This document shows, in pieces, positions 1-10,615 of a stretch of 64,000 bases of DNA. The first letter of the stretch is position 1; every line of letters begins with the position of its first letter. Position numbers and translations under genes: made by a program. The notes under the pieces are model-generated. The model searched no databases and was not told where the DNA came from. It saw only the letters and a program-made list of their open reading frames with translations. Source of the stretch: Paenibacillus zeisoli (GTDB lineage Bacteria > Bacillota > Bacilli > Paenibacillales > Paenibacillaceae); NCBI RefSeq assembly GCF_003994465.1, contig NZ_RZNX01000002.1, positions 423,549 through 487,548 on the forward strand, read 5' to 3'.

Positions 1-1
1 C

Positions 2-535
2 TTGCAAGAAGAGGGACCGGAAGCCGTTACGGTGCGTAAAGTTGCGCAGCAAATGGATTGCTCGACAAAAATCATTTACAGCTTATTTGTCAATAAAGAG
101 GGCCTGGCTCAGCAGCTGTATCTGGAAGGCTGTAAGCTTCTCGCTAACGAATTTGAGAAGACGCCGCAAGCTTCTGATCCTGTGCAGCATTTGCTGAATC
201 TAGGGGAGGCCTTTTGGCAATTTGGGCAGCGTTACTCCGGCTATTATAAGCTCATGTTCGGAGGAGCCTTCGCCGATTTCAAACCGGACGAAGAGAGCCT
301 GCAAGGAACCGTAACGGCTATGCGGCAGCTATTGACCTTAATTAGCCATGCACAAGAGCAAGGACTGATTCCCGAACAATACGATACGGAATCCGTTGTA
401 CGAGCAGTCTGGGCCTCGCTCCACGGGGTTATTCATCTTTATATGGGTGGACACTTGGGAGATGTGCAATCAGCTCATGCCGTATACAAGCACACGCTGT
501 CCATGATCGTCAGCTCGTTGCTGCCAGACCGTTAA
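2..535 (+). CDS. TetR-family regulator, 5' end cut by the window
   Basis: The N-terminus matches the second half of a TetR DNA-binding domain: the stretch TVRKVAQQMDCSTKIIYSLF is the recognition helix region. It is followed by an all-helical ligand-binding domain of the WHG type (SLHGVIHLYMGG near the end). The first helix of the HTH is missing, so the true start lies left of the window and the TTG at base 2 is not a real start. The target cannot be deduced. The next gene is convergent and separated by a strong terminator, so the regulated gene is probably upstream, outside the window. Confidence 0.85.
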   Translation: MQEEGPEAVTVRKVAQQMDCSTKIIYSLFVNKEGLAQQLYLEGCKLLANEFEKTPQASDPVQHLLNLGEAFWQFGQRYSGYYKLMFGGAFADFKPDEESLQGTVTAMRQLLTLISHAQEQGLIPEQYDTESVVRAVWASLHGVIHLYMGGHLGDVQSAHAVYKHTLSMIVSSLLPDR

Positions 536-628
536 TTCGCGTCGAAGATTATTCGACGGTCAGGTAACCCATTATAGTCTGCTTGGATGTATTCCATTCC
601 CCGCAATCTTCATATGAAGATCAATAGT

Positions 629-667
629 AAAAGTGGCTTGACGGTACTCCGTCAGCCACTTTTGTTG
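629..667. terminator. Bidirectional terminator between TetR and serine hydrolase
   Basis: The arms AAGTGGCTGACGG-like and CCGTCAGCCACTTTT form a long stem around a short loop, with an A run on the left and a T run on the right. It therefore serves both convergent genes. Confidence 0.8.
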
Positions 668-687
668 TTGACCCTCTTATCAGGGCT

Positions 688-733
688 ATCATTTCACACT
701 CTGCCTATAAGTAATTCTTAAATTCAACTTATT
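688..733. repeat. Intergenic repeat copy 1 (related to 44447-44492)
   Basis: ATCATTTCACACTCTGCCTATA and the AT-rich sequence after it recur with few changes in front of the MATE gene near 44.45 kb. Neither copy is coding. The function is unknown; it may be a remnant of a duplicated promoter region. Confidence 0.5.
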
Positions 734-2544
734 TACACGCTAAAGAAGCTCCAGCTGTACAGGTAGATTACAAAGGCCGCAGTGGCAGCCAGGAAAAGAT
801 ACTGCAGCACAGTCACCTTCATCTTACGGACTAATCTCACCAGCAGCCTCACGATCAAGACGGATAACAGGATGATCGGCAGATAGAGGAACAGGTAAGA
901 CCATCCCGGTATCCGATTGATGAACAGCTCCTGTGTGGATATGGCGAACAGGAAATAGACGATGAATAAGACAGAGACCAGCGTGCTGAGCCAATCGAAG
1001 CGGGCCTTCTTGCGACTCAGGAGTCCTACCAGCCATAGGATTAGGGCGACAATAACCTGCAAAGGGTAGATCAAGGCGAAGCCAAGCAAGACAACGATAT
1101 TAAGGGTAGGATTATAGACTGGCGAGTTCTGGCGCTCGTACTCCATCATTGGGATGGAGCTTAATGCCAAAGTGTGATGCTCGGCATCCACGTAGATCAG
1201 CTCTTGGGATTTTTCATTTTGAAAAAGATTAGGTCCAATCTGCAGATAACGCTGATCCTTCATGGTAATTACGCCGTCTTCCACAGCCTTTACGGGAACT
1301 GCGGACAAATTCTGACCGAAGTTAAATGGCCCTTGAAGATGTGCGCGGTTGGGAATATAGTAGCCTTCAATGCTCTTAAGTTCCTGCAGGGTTGCCGGAC
1401 TCGCGGTTCGCGTAAGGCGCTGGGTGTCTGGGTAGAACCGATCTAGATAAGCGCTGATAAGCTGCTCTATGACGTTGGTCCCTTCCCCTGAGTTGGTCGA
1501 AATGAAAATGCCGGTATGCTCAGAAGGAAGCAGATACATGTACGACTCGAACTCGTCAATGCCGCCGTCATGCTCGATCAGCCGGAGGCCATTCTGATAA
1601 CGCTCATAGAAGCCATAGGCCATCCCCGGCATATTTTTATTCATGGTGAACTGTGTCTGATGCATGAGCTCAGCGGTCCTGTCCGAGAGAATCCTGCTGC
1701 CCTCATACTGCCCCTGCTGGAGATGGGCGATCATATAATGGGTCATGTCCTCCGCCGTTGAGTTCAGCGCGCCGGCTGGGAGATGATGGATATAGGAATA
1801 GGGAGCTGCCTTGTACGTCCCATTGTCATAAGAATAGCTTCTTGCCAGATTGGGATCCGATTCTTGGAAGTGAAAGCTGGAATGATTCATTTGAAGCGGC
1901 TTGAAGATCCGATCACGGATCACTTCTTCATACGGCTTACCCGATAACTTCTCCACCAGATAACCGGCTAGCGAGAGCCCCTGATTGCTGTAGGCAACCT
2001 GTTCCCCGGGCTTCCGGCAAAGGCCGGGGAGCCCTGTCTTGATCGCTTCCTCAAGCGACACCTGCTGGTCCCGGTCCCGTCCAACAGCATAGATGGACTC
2101 ACAGAAGCCCGCTGTATGCGTCAGCAGATGATGCATAGTGATCGGACTTTGATCGATATAGGATAATTTAAGATCCGGAATATACTGCTTGATGTCCTTA
2201 TGAAGGTCAATCTTCCCCTCCTCATACAGCTGCATGACCGCAGTAGAGGTGACGGATTTTGAGATGGACCCCACACGGAAAATTGTCTTGTAAGGGTCGG
2301 CTGGCACCTTGCGCTCAAGATTGGCATATCCGTACCCCTTCAAGAACACTGCCTTGCCGTCCTGCACCACCGATACCACTGCACCAGGCACATGATACTC
2401 CTTCATTTTGCTATTCATGAACTCATCCAGAAAAGCCTCTAGCTGCTGCTTGTCTGGTGCAGAAGCGCTTGCGGAAGCTGGAAATACGGAGCATAACAAT
2501 GCTGCGAGCAGCAGCCAGCGAACAATTTTTAATTTGATGAACAC
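733..2544 (-). CDS. Serine hydrolase, beta-lactamase/class C PBP family, with C-terminal membrane domain
   Basis: About 603 residues. An N-terminal signal sequence (WLLLAALLCSVFPASA) is followed by a beta-lactamase-like domain with SxxK (SISK, near residue 93), YxN (YSN, near 185) and an HDGG motif near 330 in the KTG position. The last ~150 residues hold about four hydrophobic segments. Enzymes of this CubicO/PBP4* family cleave peptides or esters outside the membrane; the substrate is unknown. I chose the GTG start because GGGAGG lies 7 bases upstream of it, while the earlier in-frame ATG overlaps that ribosome site. Neighbours do not point to a pathway. The C-terminal membrane domain is typical of a Bacillus/Paenibacillus subgroup of these proteins. 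Confidence 0.85.
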   Translation of the reverse strand: MFIKLKIVRWLLLAALLCSVFPASASASAPDKQQLEAFLDEFMNSKMKEYHVPGAVVSVVQDGKAVFLKGYGYANLERKVPADPYKTIFRVGSISKSVTSTAVMQLYEEGKIDLHKDIKQYIPDLKLSYIDQSPITMHHLLTHTAGFCESIYAVGRDRDQQVSLEEAIKTGLPGLCRKPGEQVAYSNQGLSLAGYLVEKLSGKPYEEVIRDRIFKPLQMNHSSFHFQESDPNLARSYSYDNGTYKAAPYSYIHHLPAGALNSTAEDMTHYMIAHLQQGQYEGSRILSDRTAELMHQTQFTMNKNMPGMAYGFYERYQNGLRLIEHDGGIDEFESYMYLLPSEHTGIFISTNSGEGTNVIEQLISAYLDRFYPDTQRLTRTASPATLQELKSIEGYYIPNRAHLQGPFNFGQNLSAVPVKAVEDGVITMKDQRYLQIGPNLFQNEKSQELIYVDAEHHTLALSSIPMMEYERQNSPVYNPTLNIVVLLGFALIYPLQVIVALILWLVGLLSRKKARFDWLSTLVSVLFIVYFLFAISTQELFINRIPGWSYLFLYLPIILLSVLIVRLLVRLVRKMKVTVLQYLFLAATAAFVIYLYSWSFFSV

Positions 2545-2662
2545 AAAAATACCTCCCATAGGATGAACCTGGAAATCATAATCAAGTTCAGTCTAGCAGA
2601 GTGGTCTTTCCCTCATCTGTCAGCATTCTTAAATCTACCTTAAGCCCGATCTCTAACACGAC

Positions 2663-2690
2663 AAAAAAGGCCATGCCGATTGGCATGACC
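2663..2690 (-). terminator. Terminator of the frl operon
   Basis: On the minus strand GGTCATGCC-AATC-GGCATGGCC is followed by six T. It begins at the stop codon of frlR and closes the frl operon. Confidence 0.75.
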
Positions 2691-3418
2691 TATTTCGCCC
2701 GGTGAACCGTTAGATTGACCTTGTTCGTCTCACACATAAATGTAGAGAGGTGAACAGGCTCGTCACTTGCGTCAAAAGCAATTTTCAAAATCCGAAACAG
2801 ATTGGCCCCAATGTCACATTCCAGCAATTTCGCATAATCCTTGGTTGCCCCAATTACATCAATGATCTTATCGTTGGTCACGATTTCGGTATGATATTCC
2901 TCTGCCAGGATCTTATAAGTCGATTCATTCATAGCAATCTTCTTCTCCAGATCAGGGAACCGGGTGAGGGAATAGTGGGCAATATCATAGAATAAAGGGC
3001 GATCATCTACATACATTAGCCGCTCCAGCTCCAGAACGGGACTGCCTTCTTCAATGAGAAGGTGTCCGGCTACCTCTTCCGACGCCTGGATCACTTCACT
3101 TCTTAATATTCGCGAGTTCGGGATCATACCCAGCTGGTGGCTGAATTCGGAGAATCCGCTTACAGATAACAGTTCATTATGGAACTTGTTCGAGGTTACA
3201 AAGGTACCTCTGCGGGGAATCCGCGTCAGAGTTCCCTCCCGTACCAATTCCTCTATCGCTTTCCGGATGGTGATCCGGCTTACATTATAGATGTCACATA
3301 GCTCCGCTTCCGTCGGGATCTGCTCATCCGGTTTATATATTCCGTGCTGAATATCATTCTTCAACATTTGCCTGATCTGCATATATAGCGGTTGGGGCGT
3401 TGAAGGATTTAAATTCAT
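2690..3418 (-). CDS. frlR: GntR/HutC-family transcriptional regulator of the frl operon
   Basis: About 242 residues. An N-terminal winged-helix GntR domain (residues ~5-75: PLYMQIRQMLKNDI, IPTEAEL, VSRITIRKAI) is followed by a UTRA effector-binding domain. It is the last gene on the strand of four fructoselysine genes, the same arrangement as E. coli frlR. It probably represses the operon and is released by a phosphorylated sugar-amine (inference from the family). The start is the ATG preceded by AAGGAT about 10 bases upstream; the upstream in-frame ATG codons lie inside a 12-bp inverted repeat and lack a ribosome site. Its own promoter at 3459-3487 carries the operator core seen at the other frl promoters, which suggests autoregulation. 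Confidence 0.85.
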   Translation of the reverse strand: MNLNPSTPQPLYMQIRQMLKNDIQHGIYKPDEQIPTEAELCDIYNVSRITIRKAIEELVREGTLTRIPRRGTFVTSNKFHNELLSVSGFSEFSHQLGMIPNSRILRSEVIQASEEVAGHLLIEEGSPVLELERLMYVDDRPLFYDIAHYSLTRFPDLEKKIAMNESTYKILAEEYHTEIVTNDKIIDVIGATKDYAKLLECDIGANLFRILKIAFDASDEPVHLSTFMCETNKVNLTVHRAK

Positions 3419-3432
3419 ACTGTGTTCATCCT

Positions 3433-3476
3433 TATCCATCAATGAGTATTTACTATGTATTATACATTGATGGATA
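3433..3476 (-). promoter_or_regulatory. frlR promoter with GntR-type operator and 12-bp inverted repeat
   Basis: On the minus strand a -35 like GTGACT (3482-3487) and the -10 TATAAT (3459-3464) are 17 bp apart. ATGTATTATACAT (3455-3467) is a perfect odd palindrome over the -10. A larger inverted repeat, TATCCATCAATG (3433-3444) and its complement (3465-3476), surrounds it. The core TGTATTATA recurs at the frlB and frlC promoters. Confidence 0.6.
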
Positions 3477-3483
3477 CTTCCAG

Positions 3484-4266
3484 TCACCATGCGCCAAAAT
3501 AAGCGATTGTCTTCGCAGCCCTTGCCGCACCAAGTTCAAGGCAGTCTGAAATGGAAAGCCCTTTCAATATACCGGTGATGAACCCCGCTATGAAGGAATC
3601 TCCTGCCCCCATGGTATCCACTACGCTGACCTCGCCAACTCCATAGGTGTAGAACTGTTCACCATCAAAAGCAAGCGAACCATTCTCCCCCAGGGTCGCC
3701 ACGGCAATCTTAGCGCCTCTTCGCTTCACGTCTACCAAGAGCTGCCGGATATATTCATCGTCACGGGTATAGGAGAAGAACGGGTAATCCACATGCGGCG
3801 TAAGCGTCTGCACCCGTTCGTCTTCCAGCTGATCCGAGAAATCAAACGAGGTGAGCAGCCCCTTTTCTTTGAAATAGGGAAAATGCTTATCTGCGTGCCC
3901 CCAAATCCCCGAGTGTACCAGCTGGTACCCTTCGGCAAAGCGAAGCTCTTCAGATGTAAGGGTGAACTGTGCCATCACACCCTCGTCATAATCGCCGAAC
4001 TTCCGGTCATTCCCGATCATCTCCACTTGGGTCACTGCCGTTCTGCCTTCTTTTTTGGATATATGGGAAATATCTACGCCCTTGCCCTCAATGGCCTGAA
4101 TCATCAACTCGCCGTATGGGTCGGTGCCCACCCAGCCTATATAAGCCGTCTCCGCTCCTAATTCGGTTAAATATACAGCCACATTGACGGGGTTGCCTCC
4201 AGGGTAAGCTTTCCCGCTTGATTGATAGACATCCATGCAGTTATCCCCGACTGTCACGATTCTCAT
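3484..4266 (-). CDS. frlD: Fructoselysine 6-kinase (PfkB family)
   Basis: 260 residues, the normal length for FrlD. The N-terminus (GDNCMDVY, GGNPVNVAV) is the sugar-binding part of the PfkB/ribokinase fold, and DTMGAGDSF near residue 220 is the catalytic GAGD signature with the base Asp. In E. coli FrlD phosphorylates fructoselysine at C6 with ATP in the cytoplasm, giving the substrate of FrlB. The start ATG has GGCGGGAG upstream. It lies 60 bp after frlB with a small hairpin (4298-4318) between them. Assignment rests on the family signature plus the full frl context; other PfkB sugar kinases would be the alternative if the gene were alone. Confidence 0.9.
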   Translation of the reverse strand: MRIVTVGDNCMDVYQSSGKAYPGGNPVNVAVYLTELGAETAYIGWVGTDPYGELMIQAIEGKGVDISHISKKEGRTAVTQVEMIGNDRKFGDYDEGVMAQFTLTSEELRFAEGYQLVHSGIWGHADKHFPYFKEKGLLTSFDFSDQLEDERVQTLTPHVDYPFFSYTRDDEYIRQLLVDVKRRGAKIAVATLGENGSLAFDGEQFYTYGVGEVSVVDTMGAGDSFIAGFITGILKGLSISDCLELGAARAAKTIAYFGAW

Positions 4267-4297
4267 CTTGCTCCCGCCTTCCTGCTGATTGAAGAAT

Positions 4298-4318
4298 GAG
4301 CACTACCTCGTAGTGCTC
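4298..4318. other. Hairpin in the frlB-frlD gap
   Basis: GAGCACTAC-CTC-GTAGTGCTC is a perfect 9-bp stem with a 3-base loop. No strong T run follows on the coding strand, so it may stabilise or process the mRNA rather than terminate it (inference). Confidence 0.4.
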
Positions 4319-4326
4319 AGATCAGC

Positions 4327-5340
4327 TTAGTATTCCATTTTACGATAGTATCTTCTAAGCGTTAATGGATGGTTTCTCTCCCGCTCCATATAGACGCTAA
4401 TACGACTGAGTACAGACCAGTTGATACTAACGGCAAAATGCTTTCTGAACTCTTCACTGATCCCTTCCATCGTGAAGTCCTTCGTATCTATCACGGTCAG
4501 CTGTTTTGTAATTTTCTCAGCAAATCTCTCTACGCGGTCCGTCAGAGGTCTTGTCTCATCTTCACCTTTCAAGAGAATGACACTAGTGTCCTCAACCACT
4601 AGCTCAAGCGTACCGTGAAAGAATTCTGCCGCATGAATTGACTTCGCATGAATCCACTGCATCTCTTCAAGTACACACATAGCGTAACAGTAAGTATTCC
4701 CCCACAAGTTACCGGAGCCCACCATCATGTGGTAGTCGGTATCTTTATGCTTGATCGCAAATTCCTCCGCTTTCGGGTCAAAGGTCTTCACCGCATCCAG
4801 AATGGCGCGTGGCAGCAGGGCAACTTCCTTGGTGAACTGCTCATATTGAGGGAACTCGTTGTTGTTGTACATAAAGCGGAACACGACCATATACAGGAGC
4901 ATGAAGAACGTGTCGAAGGAGTGCTTTTCAGAGCCTGTTGTGATGCAATAATCTACAATTTGGGTTAACGGCGTGTTCGGCTCAGCTACCAAGGCAAAGG
5001 TCGTCGCTCCCCGTTCCTTACAGAACTCGGCAGCCGCAACGGTCTCCTGGGTGGTCCCGGATACAGAGGTGAAAATGCATACCGAATCTTTAGTAAAATG
5101 TCTGTTGTTCATGACCATGAATTCAGAGGCAATCTCCGCGTGCACATCAATGGTTGAACTCGATTTCAAAATATACTCATAAGGGTACATCATGGCGATG
5201 GTACCGCCCGCACCAATCAGGAAAATATTGCTGTAGCCTTTCTTGGTAATTCCATCTACAATCTCTTCAATTTGTCCCCGGTAGGCCAGTCCCTCTTGTT
5301 CCACAAGCTTAAGGAATAACTGTTCATCAAAATTCAACAT
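4327..5340 (-). CDS. frlB: Fructoselysine-6-phosphate deglycase (SIS domain)
   Basis: About 337 residues with two SIS (sugar isomerase) modules: IGAGGTIAMMYPYEYI near residue 40 and SVSGTTQETVAAAEF near 90, then MVGSGNLWGNTYCYAM and AEFFHGTLELV in the second half. The C-terminus RRYYRKMEY resembles the RRYYGGLVEY end of E. coli FrlB. The enzyme splits fructoselysine-6-phosphate into glucose-6-phosphate and lysine. The start was set at the ATG preceded by GGGAGG, which removes 16 residues from the longest frame. It has its own promoter in the gap behind the permease gene. Confidence 0.88.
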   Translation of the reverse strand: MLNFDEQLFLKLVEQEGLAYRGQIEEIVDGITKKGYSNIFLIGAGGTIAMMYPYEYILKSSSTIDVHAEIASEFMVMNNRHFTKDSVCIFTSVSGTTQETVAAAEFCKERGATTFALVAEPNTPLTQIVDYCITTGSEKHSFDTFFMLLYMVVFRFMYNNNEFPQYEQFTKEVALLPRAILDAVKTFDPKAEEFAIKHKDTDYHMMVGSGNLWGNTYCYAMCVLEEMQWIHAKSIHAAEFFHGTLELVVEDTSVILLKGEDETRPLTDRVERFAEKITKQLTVIDTKDFTMEGISEEFRKHFAVSINWSVLSRISVYMERERNHPLTLRRYYRKMEY

Positions 5341-5405
5341 ATACGTTCCCTCCCTATACTGGAGTGCTTGGACTCCAATATCATCCATTTTATTTGTTAT
5401 GTCTT

Positions 5406-5436
5406 GTATTATAATATCGAGTTACAATTAATACAA
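5406..5436 (-). promoter_or_regulatory. Internal frlB promoter with operator
   Basis: On the minus strand TTGTAT (5431-5436), a 17-bp spacer and TATAAT (5408-5413) form a near-consensus promoter. The operator core TGTATTATAA covers the -10, and TTGTATTA pairs with TAATACAA across the element. It should allow frlB-frlD-frlR expression separately from frlC-frlA. Confidence 0.65.
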
Positions 5437-5460
5437 ATTCAATTTTCTTCAGCTGTAAGT

Positions 5461-7663
<2,203 letters not shown>

Positions 7664-7698
7664 CCCCCTCTCTTGAAAGCGTTTTTATATTTGTTATG

Positions 7699-7733
7699 CT
7701 TTGTATTATAACTAGTAGTTACAAAGATTTCAA
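7699..7733 (-). promoter_or_regulatory. Main frl operon promoter with operator
   Basis: On the minus strand TTGAAA (7728-7733), a 17-bp spacer and TATAAT (7705-7710). The inverted repeat CTTTGTA (7699-7705) / TACAAAG (7720-7726) encloses the -10 and spacer. The TGTATTATAA core is shared with the frlB and frlR promoters, so GntR binding would block polymerase at all three. Confidence 0.7.
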
Positions 7734-7984
7734 TCCCTATTTTGAAAAAATAAAAAACAAACTGAACGAGCGATGAATTCGCACGTCCAGCTTGCTTAAG
7801 GGGTGGATGCGGACTCTCAAAGACCGGAGTTAACGTACCGTTCGGCAGAATGAGTACCTTTAGATCGGCATTGCCAGATACCGCCATCACCGTCCTGGCC
7901 TCCGTGGCAATCCAAATGATGTACTAATTTAACCATTGATTTTGGGTACGATCATTGTCACAATAGGATAACAGTCAGTTATTA
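7734..7984. other. Gap between frl and sac loci
   Basis: No confident gene. A short minus-strand frame (about 7750-7890) contains LILPNGTLTPVF, which resembles IPNGTLEPMF in the unrecognised protein at 25520-27142. It may be a leftover of a related gene. Confidence 0.3.
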
Positions 7985-8088
7985 CGGAGCTGTAACTTTT
8001 TAAGGCAGGCAAAGACCTGAGGAGAGTCATGTTCGACCATTCTTAACAAGAAGGGTCGATACTTGATCCAAAGGTCTCTTTATGTTTT
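7985..8088 (+). promoter_or_regulatory. RAT antiterminator and terminator in front of the EIIBC gene
   Basis: GGAGCTGTAACT...AAGGCAGGCAAAGACCT (7985-8018) matches the ribonucleic antiterminator consensus bound by SacY/LicT proteins. The AGACCT end (8013-8018) also pairs with AGGTCT (8072-8077), followed by CTTTATGTTTT, forming the competing terminator. The EIIBC-sacY pair is therefore controlled by its own antiterminator. Confidence 0.75.
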
Positions 8089-8165
8089 ATAGTAATGCCC
8101 AGCAGGTCGGATATATTGTTGGAGCAAATCATTGCTGCTGGACAAAATGGTTGGGAGGCGCTGCA

Positions 8166-9767
8166 ATGTCCGAGGAAAGTATTCCCCCGGAGCAGGATAT
8201 AATGGCCGCGAAGAAGACCCGCGGCTCCGCGAGGGAATTGGCTGTACGTCTGATTGAGCTGTCCGGAGGCACCAGCAATGTCTTGGAAGCCGTTCACTGC
8301 ACAACGCGGCTTCGTCTTAGATTGCGGGATAACTCCCGGGTGGATGAAGCCGGCCTCTCCGGCATAGAGGAGGTTCAGGGCCTATTCTTCCGGACTGAAC
8401 AGCTGCAAATCATACTGGGATCGGCGAGCGTCTTCAAGGTACATCGGCAGGTTGTCCGCATCCTTCAGGAAAGCGTGCCAACTCAGCAGCGAGAAGAACT
8501 TGGCCCTCCTGTGTCTGCTGAACCGCTTAACCAGGACAGTACCACCAGGTCCGTCCGAACGTTGTTGTCTTTGTTACCGGGAGTCCGAACATGCAGACCC
8601 TCGATGCCGCCAGAGGACAACGGTGATTCGCAGTCTAAGGAGAAGCGAGGCGTAGTAAAACCATTTGTCGATGCGGTCAGCTTCTTTTCCGATATCGTCG
8701 TGCCCATGATTCCGCTCTTTGTCGGGGTTGGCCTGCTGCTCGGCTTGCTCAGCATGATGGAGGTTTTCGGCTGGGCATCCGAGAACAGTGTCTTGTTCCG
8801 CACCTTGTCCTTGTTGACCAGGTCGGCTTTTCAGATCTTGGCGGTCATGTTTGGTTATCATACGGCCAAGAGATTTGGAGGCACCCCGTCCCTCGGCGCC
8901 GCAATCGGCATTGTTATGACCCATCCCGATCTTCTGCGGGTTACCGGATTCGGCGGGGCACCGATAAGCACTGCAAATTCACTGGTCACTCCGCAATTCG
9001 GATACCAAGGCACCGTGATTCCCACTATTCTCGCTGTATTACTGATGACGCTAATCGAAAAGGGGCTGCGCCGGATTCTTCCGCCGTCGATTTCTGTTAT
9101 GCTGATCCCCTTTCTAAGCCTTGCCTTTGGGGGGACCCTTGCTATTCTGGTCATTGGACCGCTCACCTATGAACTTGGCAGCTCCCTCAGCAGCATGCTG
9201 GACATCGTGTTCAAACATGGCGGGACGATTTTTGGACTGCTGCTTGGCGGAATCTACAGTTCTATCGTTGTGAGCGGGCTGCATCACGGAATTCAGGCCG
9301 TTGAGATCGGACTGATTACCAATCCGGACATTAGCGTCAATTTCCTGCTCCCTATCTGGTCCATGGCAAATATCGCGCAGGGTGCAGCCGGACTGGCTGT
9401 GTATGCCAGAACCCGGGACAAGGCTCTGAGGAGAATAGCGCTGCCCGCCTCAATCACCGCCTTTTTCGGGATTACCGAACCTGTCACTTTTGGCGTCAAC
9501 CTGAAGCTTGGCCGCCCTTTCTTGGGCGCTGCAGCAGGAGGAGCCGCTGGAGGGGCTTATGTAGCCTTCCATCAGGTGGCAGCGGATTCGTTCGGTCTGA
9601 CCGGGGTTCCGATGATCGCTTTTATTGTCCAGCTCGGGCAGATGAATCTTGTCCATTATTTAATTGGTTTCCTGCTGGCAGCTGTAACAGCCTTTATAGT
9701 TACCTGGATCCTTGGTGTTGACCGGCCGTCTGCCTTAGGAACAATACAGCATAGGAGAATGACATGA
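8166..9767 (+). CDS. sacX: PTS EIIBC component, sucrose type (SacX/SacP-like)
   Basis: About 533 residues. An EIIB domain with the phosphorylated cysteine in AVHCTTRLRLRL (~Cys45) is joined to an EIIC membrane domain that contains SGLHHGIQAVE and the FGITEPVTFGVNL signature. A long, polar linker of about 70 residues, rich in Glu, Ser and Pro, separates the two, so the protein is longer than B. subtilis SacX or SacP (about 460). The ATG was chosen for the GGGAGG 7 bases upstream; a longer frame would start inside the terminator. The stop overlaps the sacY start. By position it corresponds to SacX, the sucrose sensor that phosphorylates SacY, but it could also transport sucrose. Confidence 0.8.
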   Translation: MSEESIPPEQDIMAAKKTRGSARELAVRLIELSGGTSNVLEAVHCTTRLRLRLRDNSRVDEAGLSGIEEVQGLFFRTEQLQIILGSASVFKVHRQVVRILQESVPTQQREELGPPVSAEPLNQDSTTRSVRTLLSLLPGVRTCRPSMPPEDNGDSQSKEKRGVVKPFVDAVSFFSDIVVPMIPLFVGVGLLLGLLSMMEVFGWASENSVLFRTLSLLTRSAFQILAVMFGYHTAKRFGGTPSLGAAIGIVMTHPDLLRVTGFGGAPISTANSLVTPQFGYQGTVIPTILAVLLMTLIEKGLRRILPPSISVMLIPFLSLAFGGTLAILVIGPLTYELGSSLSSMLDIVFKHGGTIFGLLLGGIYSSIVVSGLHHGIQAVEIGLITNPDISVNFLLPIWSMANIAQGAAGLAVYARTRDKALRRIALPASITAFFGITEPVTFGVNLKLGRPFLGAAAGGAAGGAYVAFHQVAADSFGLTGVPMIAFIVQLGQMNLVHYLIGFLLAAVTAFIVTWILGVDRPSALGTIQHRRMT

Positions 9768-10615
9768 AAATCAAAAAAATTCTGAACAACAACGCGGTTG
9801 TAGCAAACGACCTCGGGGAGGAAAAGATTGTCATGGGTTCCGGTATTGCTTTTCAGAAGGGGAAGAACGATATTATCGATCCTTCCCTCATCGAGAAAGT
9901 GTTCATTATGGAAGATCCGGATCAATATGGTCATTTGCAGGAAATGCTGCGGACACTGCCCGAAGAAGAGATTGCCGCATCGGAGCAAATTATCTCTTAC
10001 GCAGAACATGAACTGGAAGTGACGTTCAATGAACATGTGCACATTGCGCTCACGGATCACCTCTCATTTGCTTTGGAGCGGATCAATAAAGGAACGATGA
10101 TCCAGAACACGCTGCTGGATGAAATTCGGATTTTGTACCCGAAAGAGTTCCAGATTGGGCTGCATGCCAAAAGCATCATTCGCAAAACTTTGCAGATTGA
10201 TATTCCTGAAGACGAAGTGGGGTACATTGCCATGCACATCCATACCGCCTGGAAAAATGCCGGTGTCCGCGGGGCGAGTGCGGAAATGGCGGCCATGATT
10301 CGGGATATTGCCGAAGGTGTGGAAGAGGCCGCCGGTATTACACTAGAACGGAGTTCTGCCAACTACGAGCGTCTGGTAACCCAGCTTGAAAATACTCTGC
10401 GATCCGATGAAACCGGCAAGCTGCTGAGCGAACTGAACCCTGAAATCGTACGAATTGCCAAGGAGCGTTATGCCCAGGCCTACTTGCAGGCCAAAGAGAT
10501 CGGCGATCAGGTCGAAGAGGATTACGGTTATACGTTAATCGACAGCCAGCTGGTATTTATCGCTATGGAGATCAACCGGATAAGCACCCGGTCGAAGGAT
10601 GGGAATAAATTGTAA
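9764..10615 (+). CDS. sacY: BglG/SacY-family transcriptional antiterminator
   Basis: 283 residues. An N-terminal RNA-binding CAT domain (MKIKKILNNNAVVAND, residues 1-~58) is followed by PRD1 (~65-170) and PRD2 (~172-280). PRD1 keeps both phosphorylatable histidines, His99 (LTDHLSF) and His158 (YIAMHIH). In PRD2 the equivalent positions are Gln207 (LVTQLEN) and Glu269 (FIAMEIN), so the usual sites are lost. The ATG overlaps the EIIBC stop as ATGA, showing translational coupling. The expected targets are the two RAT elements at 7985 and 10760. The loss in PRD2 suggests control by EIIB through PRD1 alone. Confidence 0.9.
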   Translation: MKIKKILNNNAVVANDLGEEKIVMGSGIAFQKGKNDIIDPSLIEKVFIMEDPDQYGHLQEMLRTLPEEEIAASEQIISYAEHELEVTFNEHVHIALTDHLSFALERINKGTMIQNTLLDEIRILYPKEFQIGLHAKSIIRKTLQIDIPEDEVGYIAMHIHTAWKNAGVRGASAEMAAMIRDIAEGVEEAAGITLERSSANYERLVTQLENTLRSDETGKLLSELNPEIVRIAKERYAQAYLQAKEIGDQVEEDYGYTLIDSQLVFIAMEINRISTRSKDGNKL

